Shown here in pieces: positions 1 to 8,130 of a stretch of 54,314 bases of DNA. Both the position numbers and the translations under genes were made by a program. Origin of the DNA: Akkermansia muciniphila (GTDB lineage: Bacteria; Verrucomicrobiota; Verrucomicrobiia; Limisphaerales; BJHT01); the NCBI GenBank assembly GCA_945861535.1, contig CAMAUZ010000056.1, positions 1 through 54,314 of the forward strand, in the 5' to 3' direction. The notes under the pieces were generated by a model that was not told where the DNA came from, did no database searches, and saw nothing but the letters and a program-made list of their open reading frames with translations. The number at the start of each line of letters is the position of its first letter. Positions within the stretch are counted from its first letter, which is position 1.

Positions 1-154
1 AGCTTCAATGCGAAAAATCCAATGCCACTCCCCTCCGGACCCCTTAAAACAAGCCTACCGCTACCCTTCGCGGCACTGTTTGGCTGCGGGTCCAAAGCCA
101 TTCCTGTTTTGATCGCACGCACTTTTCCAGTTTTGAGTGCTACACGACACCACG

Positions 155-188
155 ACAAAACTTTGTCGCATATGCGACAAAGTTTTGT
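155..188. repeat. Perfect 34-bp palindrome
   Basis: The 16-base arm starting ACAAAACTTTGTCGCA is followed by its exact reverse complement, with only TA at the centre. It is markedly more AT-rich than the surrounding DNA. No gene lies within 400 bp, so the palindrome could be a regulator operator, a transposon end or a terminator stem. Nothing in the sequence decides between these. Bases 1-280 otherwise hold no supportable gene. Confidence 0.8.
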
Positions 189-280
189 TAACCGCCCTGT
201 TGGCAGGGCTTTATTGATTTCAAAAATTTGCGCAAACACTAGGAACCGGGGCCGGAGGCGGACCCGGGGGTACGTTGGCA

Positions 281-621
281 GGCTCTGACCTTTTCTCCGC
301 GATACACGTGCGGAGTCTTATGAGCTGATCTATGGCAGGCGCTCCCGACTATGGCCTTGTTCCAAAGGCCCACGGCGGATTTGTCGGACGGCCTTCTCGG
401 GGAAGGAGGTTAGAGTCTCGTTACCTCGACTCCTACAATGGACTGGGGGAGACGCCGTGAGGAGGCTCTGATTTTTACGGCGCGATGCGCGTGCGGAGTC
501 TTATGAGCTGATCTATGGCAGGCGCTCCCGACTATGGCCTTGTTCCAAAGGCCCACGGCGGGTTTGTCGGACGGCCTTCTCGGGGAAGGAGGTTAGAGTC
601 TCGTCACCTCGACTCCTACAA
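281..621. repeat. Duplicated 158-bp intergenic repeat
   Basis: Bases 281-438 recur at 464-621 with few differences, an offset of 183 bp with 25 bp between the copies. Each copy contains the runs CGGAGTCTTATGAGCTGATC and GGGGAAGGAGGTTAGAGTCT. A diverged copy of the 3' part lies at about 5820-5886. The second copy ends 3 bp before the galactose mutarotase stop codon. No coding potential is visible. Confidence 0.85.
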
Positions 622-624
622 GGG

Positions 625-1773
625 TTACTTGGCCACGGTGAATTTGTGCATCGTGACCTGGCGGTAGGTTTCGCCGGGGCGGAGGAGGGAGGTGGGGAAG
701 TTGGTCTGGTTGGGGGTATTGGGATATTTCTGGGCTTCGAGGCAGAGAGCGTGGTGTTTGCCATAGGGCTTGCCGGCGCCCTTGAGTTTGTCGCTGACGT
801 GGTTGGCGGTGTAGAGCTGCACGCCGGGTTCGGTGGTGAAGACTTCCATGACGCGCCCGGATTTCGGGTCTTCCACGAGGGCGGCGGCGACGAGGGTTTC
901 GCCGGGCTTGCGGTTCACGACGTAGCAGTGGTCGTAGCCGCCGCCGGCGACCTGGGCGATGCGTTCGCCGACGGTGTGGGGCGTGGTGAAATCCATCGGG
1001 GTGCCGCGCACGGGGGCGAGTTCGCCGGTGGGGATTTTCAGATTGTCGGAAGGAAGATAGCGGTCGGCGTGGATCGTGAGGCGATGGCCGAGGGCGTCGC
1101 TGTTGCCCGCGCCGGCGAGATTCCAGTAGGCGTGGTTGGTGAGGTTGACGTGGGTCGGTTTGTCAGTGGTGGCAGTGTATTCCATGAAGAGTTCGTCGCG
1201 GTTGGTGAGGCGGTAAACGACCTTCGCCTGCAACGCACCGGGGAAGCCCTCCTCGCCGTCAGCGCTGGCGAGGGTGAGTTCCACGCCCGCGCTGTCGGTC
1301 GCGCGGAGGGGGCGCGCGGACCAGACGCGTTTGTGAAAACCGTTTTTGCCGCCGTGAATGTGATGCGGCGGGGCGTTGAGCGTCACCGCGTGCGCGATGC
1401 CATCGATGGTGAATTTCGCGCCGGCGATGCGGTTGGCGTAGCGCCCGACGATGGAGCCGAAGACTGGATGGCCCGCGAGGTAATCGGCGAAGGTGTCGAG
1501 GAAGAGGGTGATGTTGGCGAACTGGCCCGCGCGGTCAGGGGTCTCGACGGCGATGAGGGTCGCGCCGTGGGTCATGACGCGCACGGAGAGTCCGCTGGCG
1601 TTGTGCAGCGTGAAGACTTCGACGACCTGGCCATCGGGCAGCCGGCCAAATTCCTGCTGCTCGACGCGCACATCGCGAATGCGCGCCGGCGCGGCGGCGG
1701 CGGTGCCGAGTGCGCCGGGCAGCAAGGCGGCGGTGGTGGCGAGGAGGATCGAGGGGAAGAAATGCGGGCGCAT
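625..1773 (-). CDS. galM: Secreted aldose 1-epimerase (galactose mutarotase)
   Basis: A 382-residue protein that would interconvert alpha and beta anomers of galactose or glucose. The chosen start MRPHFFPSILL opens a signal peptide ending near AAAAPA. Starting upstream at 1875 would bury that signal. Family features visible are GRYANRIAGAKF, the NAPPHHIHGGKNGFHKRVW stretch with the conserved substrate-binding histidine, VNLTNHAYWNL with the second histidine, and the GVQLYTANHV and LCLEAQKYP motifs of the GalM family. The signal peptide implies work in the periplasm, common in polysaccharide-degrading Verrucomicrobiota but unlike cytoplasmic E. coli GalM. It is divergent from the PQQ-like gene and shows no operon partner. 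Confidence 0.93.
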   Translation of the reverse strand: MRPHFFPSILLATTAALLPGALGTAAAAPARIRDVRVEQQEFGRLPDGQVVEVFTLHNASGLSVRVMTHGATLIAVETPDRAGQFANITLFLDTFADYLAGHPVFGSIVGRYANRIAGAKFTIDGIAHAVTLNAPPHHIHGGKNGFHKRVWSARPLRATDSAGVELTLASADGEEGFPGALQAKVVYRLTNRDELFMEYTATTDKPTHVNLTNHAYWNLAGAGNSDALGHRLTIHADRYLPSDNLKIPTGELAPVRGTPMDFTTPHTVGERIAQVAGGGYDHCYVVNRKPGETLVAAALVEDPKSGRVMEVFTTEPGVQLYTANHVSDKLKGAGKPYGKHHALCLEAQKYPNTPNQTNFPTSLLRPGETYRQVTMHKFTVAK

Positions 1774-2067
1774 GGAAATGGTTAAATGGTTGGTGTCGGT
1801 TCGCCGCGGATGGTTGGCAGGCGAGGGGCGTTGGGCAAGGAAAGTCTGGAGTTCTCGCGGGTGCGGACCAAGCATTCGGGCATGGCATTTTCGTTGAAAC
1901 TGGATTCCGAAACCGGCGGGGAAACGTACTCGGCTCGTGGGCTGGTTTGGTCGGTTCGTTCAAGCCTTCGCGCCCCAGGCGGCGTCTCTTCCGGCAGGGA
2001 AAGGTTAGTGGGACGAGGTTTTTGGCGGGCCGCCAAAAACGGCACGCCGGCGGCGTGCGCTCCCCGA

Positions 2068-3291
2068 ATGGTTTCGCGCGCGCGCGGCGCGCTCCTGGCA
2101 CTTGTCACGCTCTTCGTGCTGCCAGATCTGCCGGCACGCGCGGATGACTGGCCGCACTGGCGCGGCCCGGCGCGCAACGGCATTTCCACCGAGACCGGCT
2201 GGCTCGCCGAGTGGCCGAAGGACGGCCCGCCCGTGCTGTGGAAGGCGCGCGTGGGGACGGGGTTTTCGTCGCTCGCGGTGGCGGGCGGGCGCGTCTTTAC
2301 CCTGGGTAACGCGACCAACACCGACACGGTGTGGTGCTTCGCGGCGGCGACCGGCGAGGTGCTGTGGAAGCACAGTTACGAGTCGGATTTGGGCGACAAG
2401 TATTTCGAGGGCGGCCCCGGCTCGACGCCGACGGTCGATGGAAACCGCGTGTACACGATCAGTCGGTGGGGCGATGTCTTCGCGTTCGCGGCGGCGACGG
2501 GGAAAATTCTCTGGTCAAAAAATGTCGCGAAGGAAACCGGTGTGCGCGTGCCGGGCTGGGGTTTCACCGGCTCGCCGCTGCTGCAGGAAAAACTGCTCGT
2601 GCTCAACGTCGGCGAAGCGGGGCTGGCGCTGAACAAGGATTCGGGCGCGGTCGTGTGGCAGTCCGGGGACAACAACGCCGGCTACTCGACACCGCTGCCG
2701 CTGCGGCGTGGCGACGACTGGCTCGCGTTGCTCGGAACCGAGAGCGCTTATCTCGCGGTCAATGTGCGTACGGGCAAGCCCGCGTGGCGCGTACGCTGGC
2801 TCACCGAGTATGGCGTCAACGCCGCGGACCCCGTGGTGTCGGGCGATCTGGTTTTTGTTTCGAGTGGTTACGGCAAGGGCGGCGGACTGTTGCGGTTGGG
2901 AACGGGCGAGCCGGAGGTGGTGTGGAAATCCAAGGTGCTCCGCACGCAGATGAATCCCGCGGTGCTGCTCGACGGCCATCTCTTCGGCATCGACGGCGAC
3001 ACGACGGACAAGGCGTTGCTCAAGTGCGTCGAGCTCGCGACGGGCACGGAGAAGTGGGCGCAGAAAGGGATCGGCTCGGGCGGTGTGATGGCGGCGGATG
3101 GTAAGCTGATCGTGCTCAGTGAGCGGGGTGAATTGCTGGTCGCGCCGGCGACGGCGGCGGGATTCACGCCGAGCGCGCGGGCGCAGGTGCTGGGTGGGAA
3201 ATGCTGGACGGTTCCCGTGCTCGCGGATGGGCGCATCTACTGCCGCAACGCGCGCGGCGATGTCGTATGCGTGTCGGTGCGGAAGCCGTGA
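2068..3291 (+). CDS. Secreted PQQ-binding-like beta-propeller protein
   Basis: A 407-residue protein. The start at 2068 gives MVSRARGALLALVTLFVLP followed by ARA and DDWPHWRGPARNG, a clear signal peptide and the WPHWRGP opening typical of planctomycete and verrucomicrobial quinoprotein-like propellers. Upstream in-frame starts only add a basic stretch before the signal. Blade repeats are visible as alternating GRVFTLG, GEVLWKHSY, GNRVYTISRWGDVFAFAAATGKILWSK, GAVVWQSG, GKPAWRVRW, GTEKWAQKG and GRIYCRNARGDVVCVSV segments, the BamB/PQQ_2 pattern. Whether it binds PQQ or is only a scaffold cannot be told, and no catalytic residues stand out. It stands alone, convergent with rsmD. Confidence 0.85.
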   Translation: MVSRARGALLALVTLFVLPDLPARADDWPHWRGPARNGISTETGWLAEWPKDGPPVLWKARVGTGFSSLAVAGGRVFTLGNATNTDTVWCFAAATGEVLWKHSYESDLGDKYFEGGPGSTPTVDGNRVYTISRWGDVFAFAAATGKILWSKNVAKETGVRVPGWGFTGSPLLQEKLLVLNVGEAGLALNKDSGAVVWQSGDNNAGYSTPLPLRRGDDWLALLGTESAYLAVNVRTGKPAWRVRWLTEYGVNAADPVVSGDLVFVSSGYGKGGGLLRLGTGEPEVVWKSKVLRTQMNPAVLLDGHLFGIDGDTTDKALLKCVELATGTEKWAQKGIGSGGVMAADGKLIVLSERGELLVAPATAAGFTPSARAQVLGGKCWTVPVLADGRIYCRNARGDVVCVSVRKP

Positions 3292-3318
3292 GGGCGTGAC
3301 CTTGGGACCACTGATTCA

Positions 3319-3429
3319 AAACCACTAACCGGCACTAACTGGCACTAATAAAACGGGGGCAACCCGTATCTGGAAGCAGATGGGAGCTTGGCTGCCTTAT
3401 TAGTGCCAGTTAGTGCCGGTTAGTGGTTT
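3319..3429. repeat. 33-bp perfect inverted repeat (TTAGTGCC family)
   Basis: Bases 3319-3351 and 3397-3429 are exact reverse complements, with a 45-nt loop between. Each arm is built from the iterated words CCGGCACTAACTGGCACTAA. It lies between two convergent genes, so it may serve as a bidirectional terminator. A diverged relative sits at 26241-26349, which makes this a dispersed family. The remaining bases 3430-3603 show no gene. Confidence 0.9.
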
Positions 3430-3603
3430 CGACCCTCGAAACGGCAGTTGAGATGAACCACGAAACCCACAAGAACAAAGGCTGATCGTGCGTTTTCCCG
3501 GCGCCGAAAAACTTCCCCGGCCGGGTGAACCCTGAGCTTGCTGGAACGAGTTCGCTTTTCGTGGCGTTCGTGTCTTTCGTGGTCTCAACTGCTTTTTCGA
3601 GGT

Positions 3604-4260
3604 TCACACCCACGCGTCTCCCGTCGCGGGTTTTGCAGTCTCGGTCGTGGCTGCCGCCGTCGCCGCCCCGGCCGTCACCGTCGCCGGATCGCGGCGCAGG
3701 AAGCGCATCCAACTGTCGCCGTGTTTCAGCGCCTTCAGTTCGACCCACGGCGGCGAGATCGTCACGGCGTCGCGCTTGGCGTGGCCAAGAATGAACAGCC
3801 CATCGGGCGTGATCAGGCCGGGCAGGAACGGGTCGTCGAGCAGCTCCTGCGCGAGCGACTCGGAGCGTTCGCCCTTGGTTTTCTCGCCGTAGGGCGGGTC
3901 GGCGACGATCAGCGAGAACTGCCGCTCGCCGGAGGTGAATTGCGCGAGCGCTTGGAAGGCATCCTGTACGCGCAGTTGCAGGCGCTCGCGCGGGAGGCCG
4001 ACGGTTTCGCAATTCTGCCGCAGCACCTGCGCGTGACGGCGGCTTTTCTCGACGCACACCGCCAGTTCCGCGCCGCGGCTGAGGCAGTCCAGGCTCAACG
4101 CGCCGGTGCCCGCGAACAACTCGAGGACGCGCGCGCCCACCACGCGGTCGCCGAGGCTGTTGAAGACCGCCTGCTTGACCAGGTCGGGCGTGGGCCGCAC
4201 GTCCAGACCCTTGGGAACTTTGAGAATACGGCCCGCAGCCGTGCCACCAGTGATGCGCAT
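3604..4260 (-). CDS. rsmD: 16S rRNA (guanine(966)-N2)-methyltransferase
   Basis: A 218-residue SAM-dependent methyltransferase that modifies G966 of 16S rRNA during small-subunit assembly. The start at 4260 gives MRITGGTAAGRILKVPKG, the standard RsmD N-terminus, followed by RPTPDLVKQAVFNSLGDRVVG. The SAM-binding motif VLELFAGTGALSLDCLSRGA and the catalytic DPPYGE motif (preceded by LIVA) are intact. The C-terminus carries an Ala/Thr-rich tail of about 25 residues after the fold, which is not conserved in the family. The longer reading frame up to 4542 only covers an intergenic repeat. lpxR lies upstream in the same direction, separated by that repeat. Confidence 0.95.
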   Translation of the reverse strand: MRITGGTAAGRILKVPKGLDVRPTPDLVKQAVFNSLGDRVVGARVLELFAGTGALSLDCLSRGAELAVCVEKSRRHAQVLRQNCETVGLPRERLQLRVQDAFQALAQFTSGERQFSLIVADPPYGEKTKGERSESLAQELLDDPFLPGLITPDGLFILGHAKRDAVTISPPWVELKALKHGDSWMRFLRRDPATVTAGAATAAATTETAKPATGDAWV

Positions 4261-4318
4261 GGCGGCATCAGAACACGTTCCGTCGGTTGGGAAAATCCTT
4301 TTGCATGAACGGTGCGAT

Positions 4319-4497
4319 GGAGCGCGGCATTTGTGCCGCTTCAGCATGCTGCCTCCCGGGAGGATGCGAACGCGGTGCGGTGCGCGGACGCTGAAGCAAT
4401 CGGACGCAGCAGTGGGAGGATGTAGCCGCCGAGGTGACGAGGCGGACGTTCGGGGGTGCAGGTGCGGGGGAATCCGCCTCCTCACGTCGGCGGCTAC
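4319..4497. repeat. Dispersed hairpin repeat, GTAGCCGCCGAGGTGACGAG family, copy 1
   Basis: Bases 4422-4497 start GTAGCCGCCGAGGTGACGAG and end TCACGTCGGCGGCTAC, forming an imperfect stem. A near-identical 76-bp copy occurs at 32082-32157. Both are preceded about 100 bp upstream by a GCGCGGCATT-GTGCCGCTT mini-hairpin, so the mobile unit is probably about 180 bp. A degenerate copy lies at about 21893-21960. Confidence 0.85.
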
Positions 4498-4510
4498 GTC
4501 GCTCCCCGCC

Positions 4511-5593
4511 TCAGAAAGCAATCTGCGCGAACACCGACCCATACGCGTCGTGCTCCGGCTGCTTCCGAAATTCCGGCGTGCGGAAGACCTGCGTGAAGCC
4601 GATCAGACAGCGCCCCAGTTGCACCGCGAAGCCCGTCCGCAGTTCGCCGATGAACGGCTCCTTCTCCACGCGCTGGCTCGACTGAAAGAGATTCCCATCC
4701 AGAAAAATGTTGTGTGCCACCAGGCGTCCTTCCGTGCCCACGAAGGCGAAGACCCCCAGTCGGCGCGACCACTCAATCGGGCCCGGCGGCAGCCCGCCCT
4801 CAGGCGTCGTCAGCGAATCCACCGTCTGCAGACCGAAGTTGCCGGGCAGATTCCAACCGATGCGGAACATCCCGCCGAAGCGCAGCGATGTGTCCACGTT
4901 GCCCACGCTGAAACCGCCGCGCGGAATCAGGTCGAGCGCGAACCGATCGGTCAAATGCGTCCGGAACAGATGCGAGCGCTCATATTTCAAGTTCAGCCCC
5001 GGCTCGGTCCGGAGTTGGTGGCTCCAGCCTTGGGGCAGCGGCCGGCCGCGCAGTTCATGCACCCACGTCTGCGCCTCTTTGGCGAGCGACTCCGGGCCGA
5101 CGATGCCGAGGTCGATGGCGAAATTTTCCAGCACCGGCGTACCGCCGCGCGTCTCGCCGCGCCGCTGGAGGATCAACCCGGTGTAGAGCCAACCGCCGTA
5201 GGGCCGGTCGCCAGGAAGCAGGGCGCTGGTCCGAATGTTGGCCGGGGTGTACATCGACTGACCGACCTGATAGCCGAACTTGAGCGCGTTCGGCCGATAC
5301 GCCACCGCCGGCACCTGCTCCACCATGCGCGCCACCACGCGGGGCACGTCGCCGTCGGCTTGGAGGTAGGAGAGTTTGAGGCCCTGGGTGTAGTGGCGGT
5401 CGGTCTTCACCACCATGTCGTTTTCCTCGAGCACGGAGAAAACCCGGCCTTGATTGGTGGCGATCAATTGCGCCCGCGCCAGGTGCGGCGAACCGCTCAC
5501 CAGCAGAATCAGGCCGCAAGCCAGCGCGCGCAGGCCGGCGGTCAGATCGTGGCCGGTGGTTGGCAGGGAAAGGGCGCGGGCGAGCTTGCTCAT
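4511..5593 (-). CDS. LpxR-family outer-membrane lipid A 3'-O-deacylase
   Basis: A 360-residue DUF2219 protein. Family marks: ENDM at 57-60, the YTQGLKLSY strand at 68-76, GQSMYTP, RPYGGWLYTGL at 130-140, and GPESLAKEAQTWVHELRG, where Q175 and H179 keep the Gln-x3-His spacing of the catalytic Gln118/His122 of Salmonella LpxR. A hydrophobic segment at 21-41 ending ARA is a signal peptide. The protein ends in a Phe (QIAF), as outer-membrane barrels do. Known LpxR removes the 3'-acyloxyacyl chain of lipid A using calcium. The activity here is inferred from family membership. The neighbouring genes are unrelated. Confidence 0.85.
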   Translation of the reverse strand: MSKLARALSLPTTGHDLTAGLRALACGLILLVSGSPHLARAQLIATNQGRVFSVLEENDMVVKTDRHYTQGLKLSYLQADGDVPRVVARMVEQVPAVAYRPNALKFGYQVGQSMYTPANIRTSALLPGDRPYGGWLYTGLILQRRGETRGGTPVLENFAIDLGIVGPESLAKEAQTWVHELRGRPLPQGWSHQLRTEPGLNLKYERSHLFRTHLTDRFALDLIPRGGFSVGNVDTSLRFGGMFRIGWNLPGNFGLQTVDSLTTPEGGLPPGPIEWSRRLGVFAFVGTEGRLVAHNIFLDGNLFQSSQRVEKEPFIGELRTGFAVQLGRCLIGFTQVFRTPEFRKQPEHDAYGSVFAQIAF

Positions 5594-5725
5594 GCACCGA
5601 AATTGTGGTCCCGCGCCGGGCGAGCAAAGAAAAAAACGGCCGCCCCGCGCGGGACGACCGATGCGAAATGGTCGCTAGGAAAGGGCTTACGTCGTCACCG
5701 TGTCGCCGGCCTTTTACCGTACGCT

Positions 5726-5886
5726 GGCAGTCTCTGGCCATTTCTGCGCGGGCAGCGGGTGAGTCTCGCGGGCTGATTCGGGAGAGGTGCGGGGAATCCG
5801 AGTTGGGTTGCACGACGCGGCGTGGGGAGGTTCGGACGGGCCTCTCGGGGAAGGAGGTTAGAATCTCGTTACCCCGACTCAACCAA
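5726..5886. repeat. Diverged third copy of the 1-621 repeat
   Basis: The segment 5820-5886, starting GGTTCGGACGGGCCTCTCGG and continuing with GGAAGGAGGTTAGAATCTCG, aligns with 382-438 and 565-621 with scattered changes. The 5' part is only loosely similar. The gap 5594-5992 otherwise holds no gene. Confidence 0.7.
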
Positions 5887-5992
5887 GGGTTGGGAGCGTG
5901 GGCGGAACATTTTCGCCCGGTTCCGGCTCGATGACCGGTGCTTTTTTGCGTCGCTTTGCGTTCTTTGAGGGCATTCCCCGGCGGGCTTCGGA

Positions 5993-6868
5993 TCAAAAGG
6001 TCCCGATGTCTTGGAATGAAATCACGGTGACGGGGACGGCGGCGTTGAGCAGTTGCCGGCGCAGAGAGCGGTCGTCCCAGACCATTTTCACCAACTCGTG
6101 ATCGGGGAGGACGAGGGTGAACAATTCGGAGCCGAGCGCGAATTTCAGCCGGCTGTCGAACCGTTTCGCCGGGTCCGGCACGAAGTACGATTTATCGTGG
6201 CGGACGATGCGCCATTCGCGTTCCTCGAGGAAGTTGAGCACGGGGCCGAAGTAGCGCGTCGGCGCGCGGGGCTTGGGTGCGGCGGGCGGCGGGGTGACGG
6301 GTGGTGGAGCGGGCCGGGTTTTGGGACGGCGCGGACGCGGGGCGGCGGGGGAGGCGAGGGGTTTGGCGAAATGCAGGAGGTAGAAGGCGTCGCGAAACGC
6401 GAGCGTGGCGGCGCGCGACCGGGTGCCCGACGTCGGCTGCGATTCACGAAGAAACTCGTGCAGCGCGACCAGGGTGCGGAGAAATACGCTCCGGCCGGTG
6501 TGGCGGAAATAGGTGACCGGCTGGCCGCCGTGTTTGATGACCCACGGCTTTGAGAAGCCCAGCGCCATGCGTCCGTAGCGGGTGCTGTGCGGCCGGCTTT
6601 CGGACAGCGACCACTCGGTGAAACAGGCGAGCGGGAGGTCGAGCGAAACGACGTGGCCGTCGCAGGTCAGTTGCTCGGGAGTGCGCGGGGGTTTGACCAC
6701 GAGGCCGTTTTTGAAATCGTCCCTGAGGTAAGCGAGATACCGCTGGCGCGCCGCCGCGACGGACAGGGATCTGGCGCGGAGTTCGCGGTCGATGTCGGAG
6801 CCGAGCCAGTGGAAGAGCTGGCGTTTGTGGAGGTCGCTGAAGTCGCCGGCGCGGGTGGGAGTGGGCAT
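5993..6868 (-). CDS. AbiGi-like protein (putative abortive-infection family)
   Basis: A 291-residue cytoplasmic protein. Resemblance to the AbiGi family rests on three segments: SLDLPLACFTEWSLSESRPH, then RYGRMALGFSKPWVIKHGGQPVTYF (family members read YGxxGIGFSKxWxIKxGxxPVxY), and, after an insert, NFLEEREWRIVRHDKSY (family: YDEREWRYVP). Between them is a Pro/Ala/Arg-rich linker of about 45 residues, around 180-225, absent from typical members. In Lactococcus, AbiGi works with AbiGii against phage. No AbiGii-like partner is adjacent. The gene diverges from the toxin-antitoxin string starting at 6951, which suggests a small defence island. The function here is inference. Confidence 0.6.
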   Translation of the reverse strand: MPTPTRAGDFSDLHKRQLFHWLGSDIDRELRARSLSVAAARQRYLAYLRDDFKNGLVVKPPRTPEQLTCDGHVVSLDLPLACFTEWSLSESRPHSTRYGRMALGFSKPWVIKHGGQPVTYFRHTGRSVFLRTLVALHEFLRESQPTSGTRSRAATLAFRDAFYLLHFAKPLASPAAPRPRRPKTRPAPPPVTPPPAAPKPRAPTRYFGPVLNFLEEREWRIVRHDKSYFVPDPAKRFDSRLKFALGSELFTLVLPDHELVKMVWDDRSLRRQLLNAAVPVTVISFQDIGTF

Positions 6869-6950
6869 GCGTTGGTGGGTGGGAGGTTAGGGAAGGCAAT
6901 GGCGGCGGCCAAGCAAAAGCGGACCATCGCGGTGGGCTGCGGATGCGCCC

Positions 6951-7262
6951 ATGGGTGCAAGTTCAGCTTCTGCAACCTTGCCCTGCGAAGGAACATCTGG
7001 GACTAACTCCGCCCTGAGCAAAGCCCATCTATTGGAGCGCATCACGATCGAGCCGGGCAAGTGTGGCGGCCGGCCGTGCATCCGCGGCCAGCGGCTGCGC
7101 GTAAAGGACGTGCTGGAGCTCCTGAGCGCCGGAGCCAGTTACGAGGAGATTCTGGCCGACTACGCGTTTCTGAAGCGCGAGGAGCTTCAAGCTGTCGTTG
7201 TGTTTCAGAGCGGAAGCGGCTTACTCTCGCCCCATGAAATTCCGCATTATTCGCCAGTCTGA
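6951..7262 (+). CDS. DUF433 antitoxin-like gene, probably frameshifted
   Basis: The conserved part reads ERITIEPGKCGGRPCIRG, then QRLRVKDVLELLSAGASYEEI. This DUF433 fold is seen in VapB45-type antitoxins. The best translation start may be TTG at 7032, which places the protein at the usual family start. ATG 6951 adds a 27-residue unlike extension. After LQA the frame diverges into VVVFQSGSG. Moving to the next frame at about 7194 gives LCFRAEAAYSRP, which matches the CLQYAANEV end of the intact paralogue at 34022. That suggests a one-base shift. The shifted frame then runs into the HicB remnant. No DUF5615 toxin follows, unlike at 34 kb. Confidence 0.55.
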   Translation: MGASSASATLPCEGTSGTNSALSKAHLLERITIEPGKCGGRPCIRGQRLRVKDVLELLSAGASYEEILADYAFLKREELQAVVVFQSGSGLLSPHEIPHYSPV

Positions 7263-7437
7263 CGAGGACGGCGTCTTCGTCGCCGAGCGCCCACTGCTGC
7301 CGGGCTGCATTTCACAAGGCGCGACGCGGTAGGAGGCGTTGGCCAAAGTTCAGGACGGCAGCGGCGGTTATCTCGCCAGCTTGAAGAAACTCCGCAAACG
7401 AGTATGGGCCGCTCACTGGAACGCAATCACCCCATGA
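7234..7437 (+). pseudogene. HicB-family antitoxin with in-frame TAG
   Basis: Translation from ATG 7234 gives MKFRIIRQSDEDGVFVAERP and then LLPGCISQGATR. It hits TAG at 7330-7332 where relatives have a glutamate (a GAG to TAG change), then resumes EALAKVQDGSGGYLASLKKL in the same frame to a stop at 7435-7437. The sequence otherwise follows the DEDGVFVAE...LPGCISQGATREEAL pattern of HicB antitoxins closely. A single nonsense change therefore inactivated it, unless TAG is read through. Its final stop overlaps the next start, leaving it in register with the downstream operon. Confidence 0.8.
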
Positions 7438-7655
7438 AAGAAATCACCTTCCGTATGGAGGCCTGCCGCGAAACCGGCGGCTACGTCGCGCGCTGGGACG
7501 CTCCGGGCGGTGGCGGCATCACCACGCAGGGCGATAGTTTTGGCGAGTTGCAAGCGATGGTCACTGATGCGGTGAAAGGGTACTTTGACGCCAGTCAACG
7601 TCCCAGCCGGGTTCGCCTCCACTTCGTCGAAGACCCGTTGCTTGCCTTGGTGTGA
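7434..7655 (+). CDS. HicB-like (DUF1902-type) antitoxin
   Basis: A 73-residue protein starting at ATG 7434, which overlaps the end of the HicB remnant. The sequence MKEITFRMEACRETGGYVAR, then WDAPGGGGITTQGDSFGELQ and later HFVEDPLLALV, follows the partial HicB-fold proteins that pair with short HicA toxins: a beta-sheet with a GGYxAR core, then a D-S-x-x-E-L helix. The stop overlaps the GTG of the next gene by 4 nt, so translational coupling to the toxin is expected. It lacks a recognisable C-terminal DNA-binding domain, so any autoregulation would have to come from another antitoxin. Confidence 0.75.
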   Translation: MKEITFRMEACRETGGYVARWDAPGGGGITTQGDSFGELQAMVTDAVKGYFDASQRPSRVRLHFVEDPLLALV

Positions 7656-7924
7656 AACTGCCCCGCGATGTCCACGGGACCGAGGCGGTCAAGGCCTTGC
7701 CACGCCTTGGTTTCGTTTGTCTGCGCCAGGCCGGTTCCCACATCATCATGCGGCGCGAGAGTCGCACGGTCGTCGTCCCACAGCACAAGCCTATCAAGCC
7801 GGGCACGCCGAAGGGTCTCACCGAACAGGCGGGTTTGAGCGTGGAGGAGTTTACCGCTCAACTCTGCCCCACGGCTTCACCAGCGTTGTATTCGTTGGCG
7901 GGAACCGTTAATTATTTTGCATGA
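7652..7924 (+). CDS. hicA: HicA-type mRNA interferase toxin
   Basis: A 90-residue protein with a GTG start coupled to the preceding antitoxin. The HicA core is complete: LPRDVHGTEAVKALPRLGFV, LRQAGSHIIMRR with the catalytic histidine in the GSH motif, TVVVPQHKPIKPGTPKGLTE and QAGLSVEEFTAQL. HicA folds as a dsRNA-binding-like alpha-beta protein and cleaves mRNA when free of HicB. The last 19 residues (from CPTASP) extend past the usual end after the SVEEF helix and overlap the next antitoxin start by 4 nt. This looks like loss of an original stop. Confidence 0.85.
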   Translation: MKLPRDVHGTEAVKALPRLGFVCLRQAGSHIIMRRESRTVVVPQHKPIKPGTPKGLTEQAGLSVEEFTAQLCPTASPALYSLAGTVNYFA

Positions 7925-8130
7925 AGCTCAAAATTACCGCGCAGGTTCATCGGGAGGGCAAGTGGCATGTGGCCTTCTGTCCCGAGTTTCCCGAGGCCAA
8001 TGGGCAGGGTGAAACCGTTGAGGCGTGCGTGCAGAGCCTCCGGGACGCGATTGACCTCCTCTTGGAAGACCGCCGCGAGGACGCCACCCGCGCGATGCCC
8101 AAGGACACCCAGGTGCTGGAACTCGTGTGA
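7921..8130 (+). CDS. hicB: HicB-family antitoxin, second pair
   Basis: A 69-residue protein: MKLKITAQVHREGKWHVAFC, then PEFPEANGQGETVEACVQSL, RDAIDLLLEDRRED. This is the HicB pattern of GxWhVAxCPExP, a GQGxTxEEA turn and a following helix. It overlaps the upstream hicA by ATGA and the downstream toxin by GTGA, so the four genes 7434-8312 form one tightly coupled unit. No DNA-binding tail is present. Confidence 0.8.
   Translation: MKLKITAQVHREGKWHVAFCPEFPEANGQGETVEACVQSLRDAIDLLLEDRREDATRAMPKDTQVLELV

Noticed and set aside
22-288. Short plus-strand frame at the window start
   Set aside because: It crosses the palindrome and ends in the 158-bp repeat, with no ribosome-binding site or recognisable motif.
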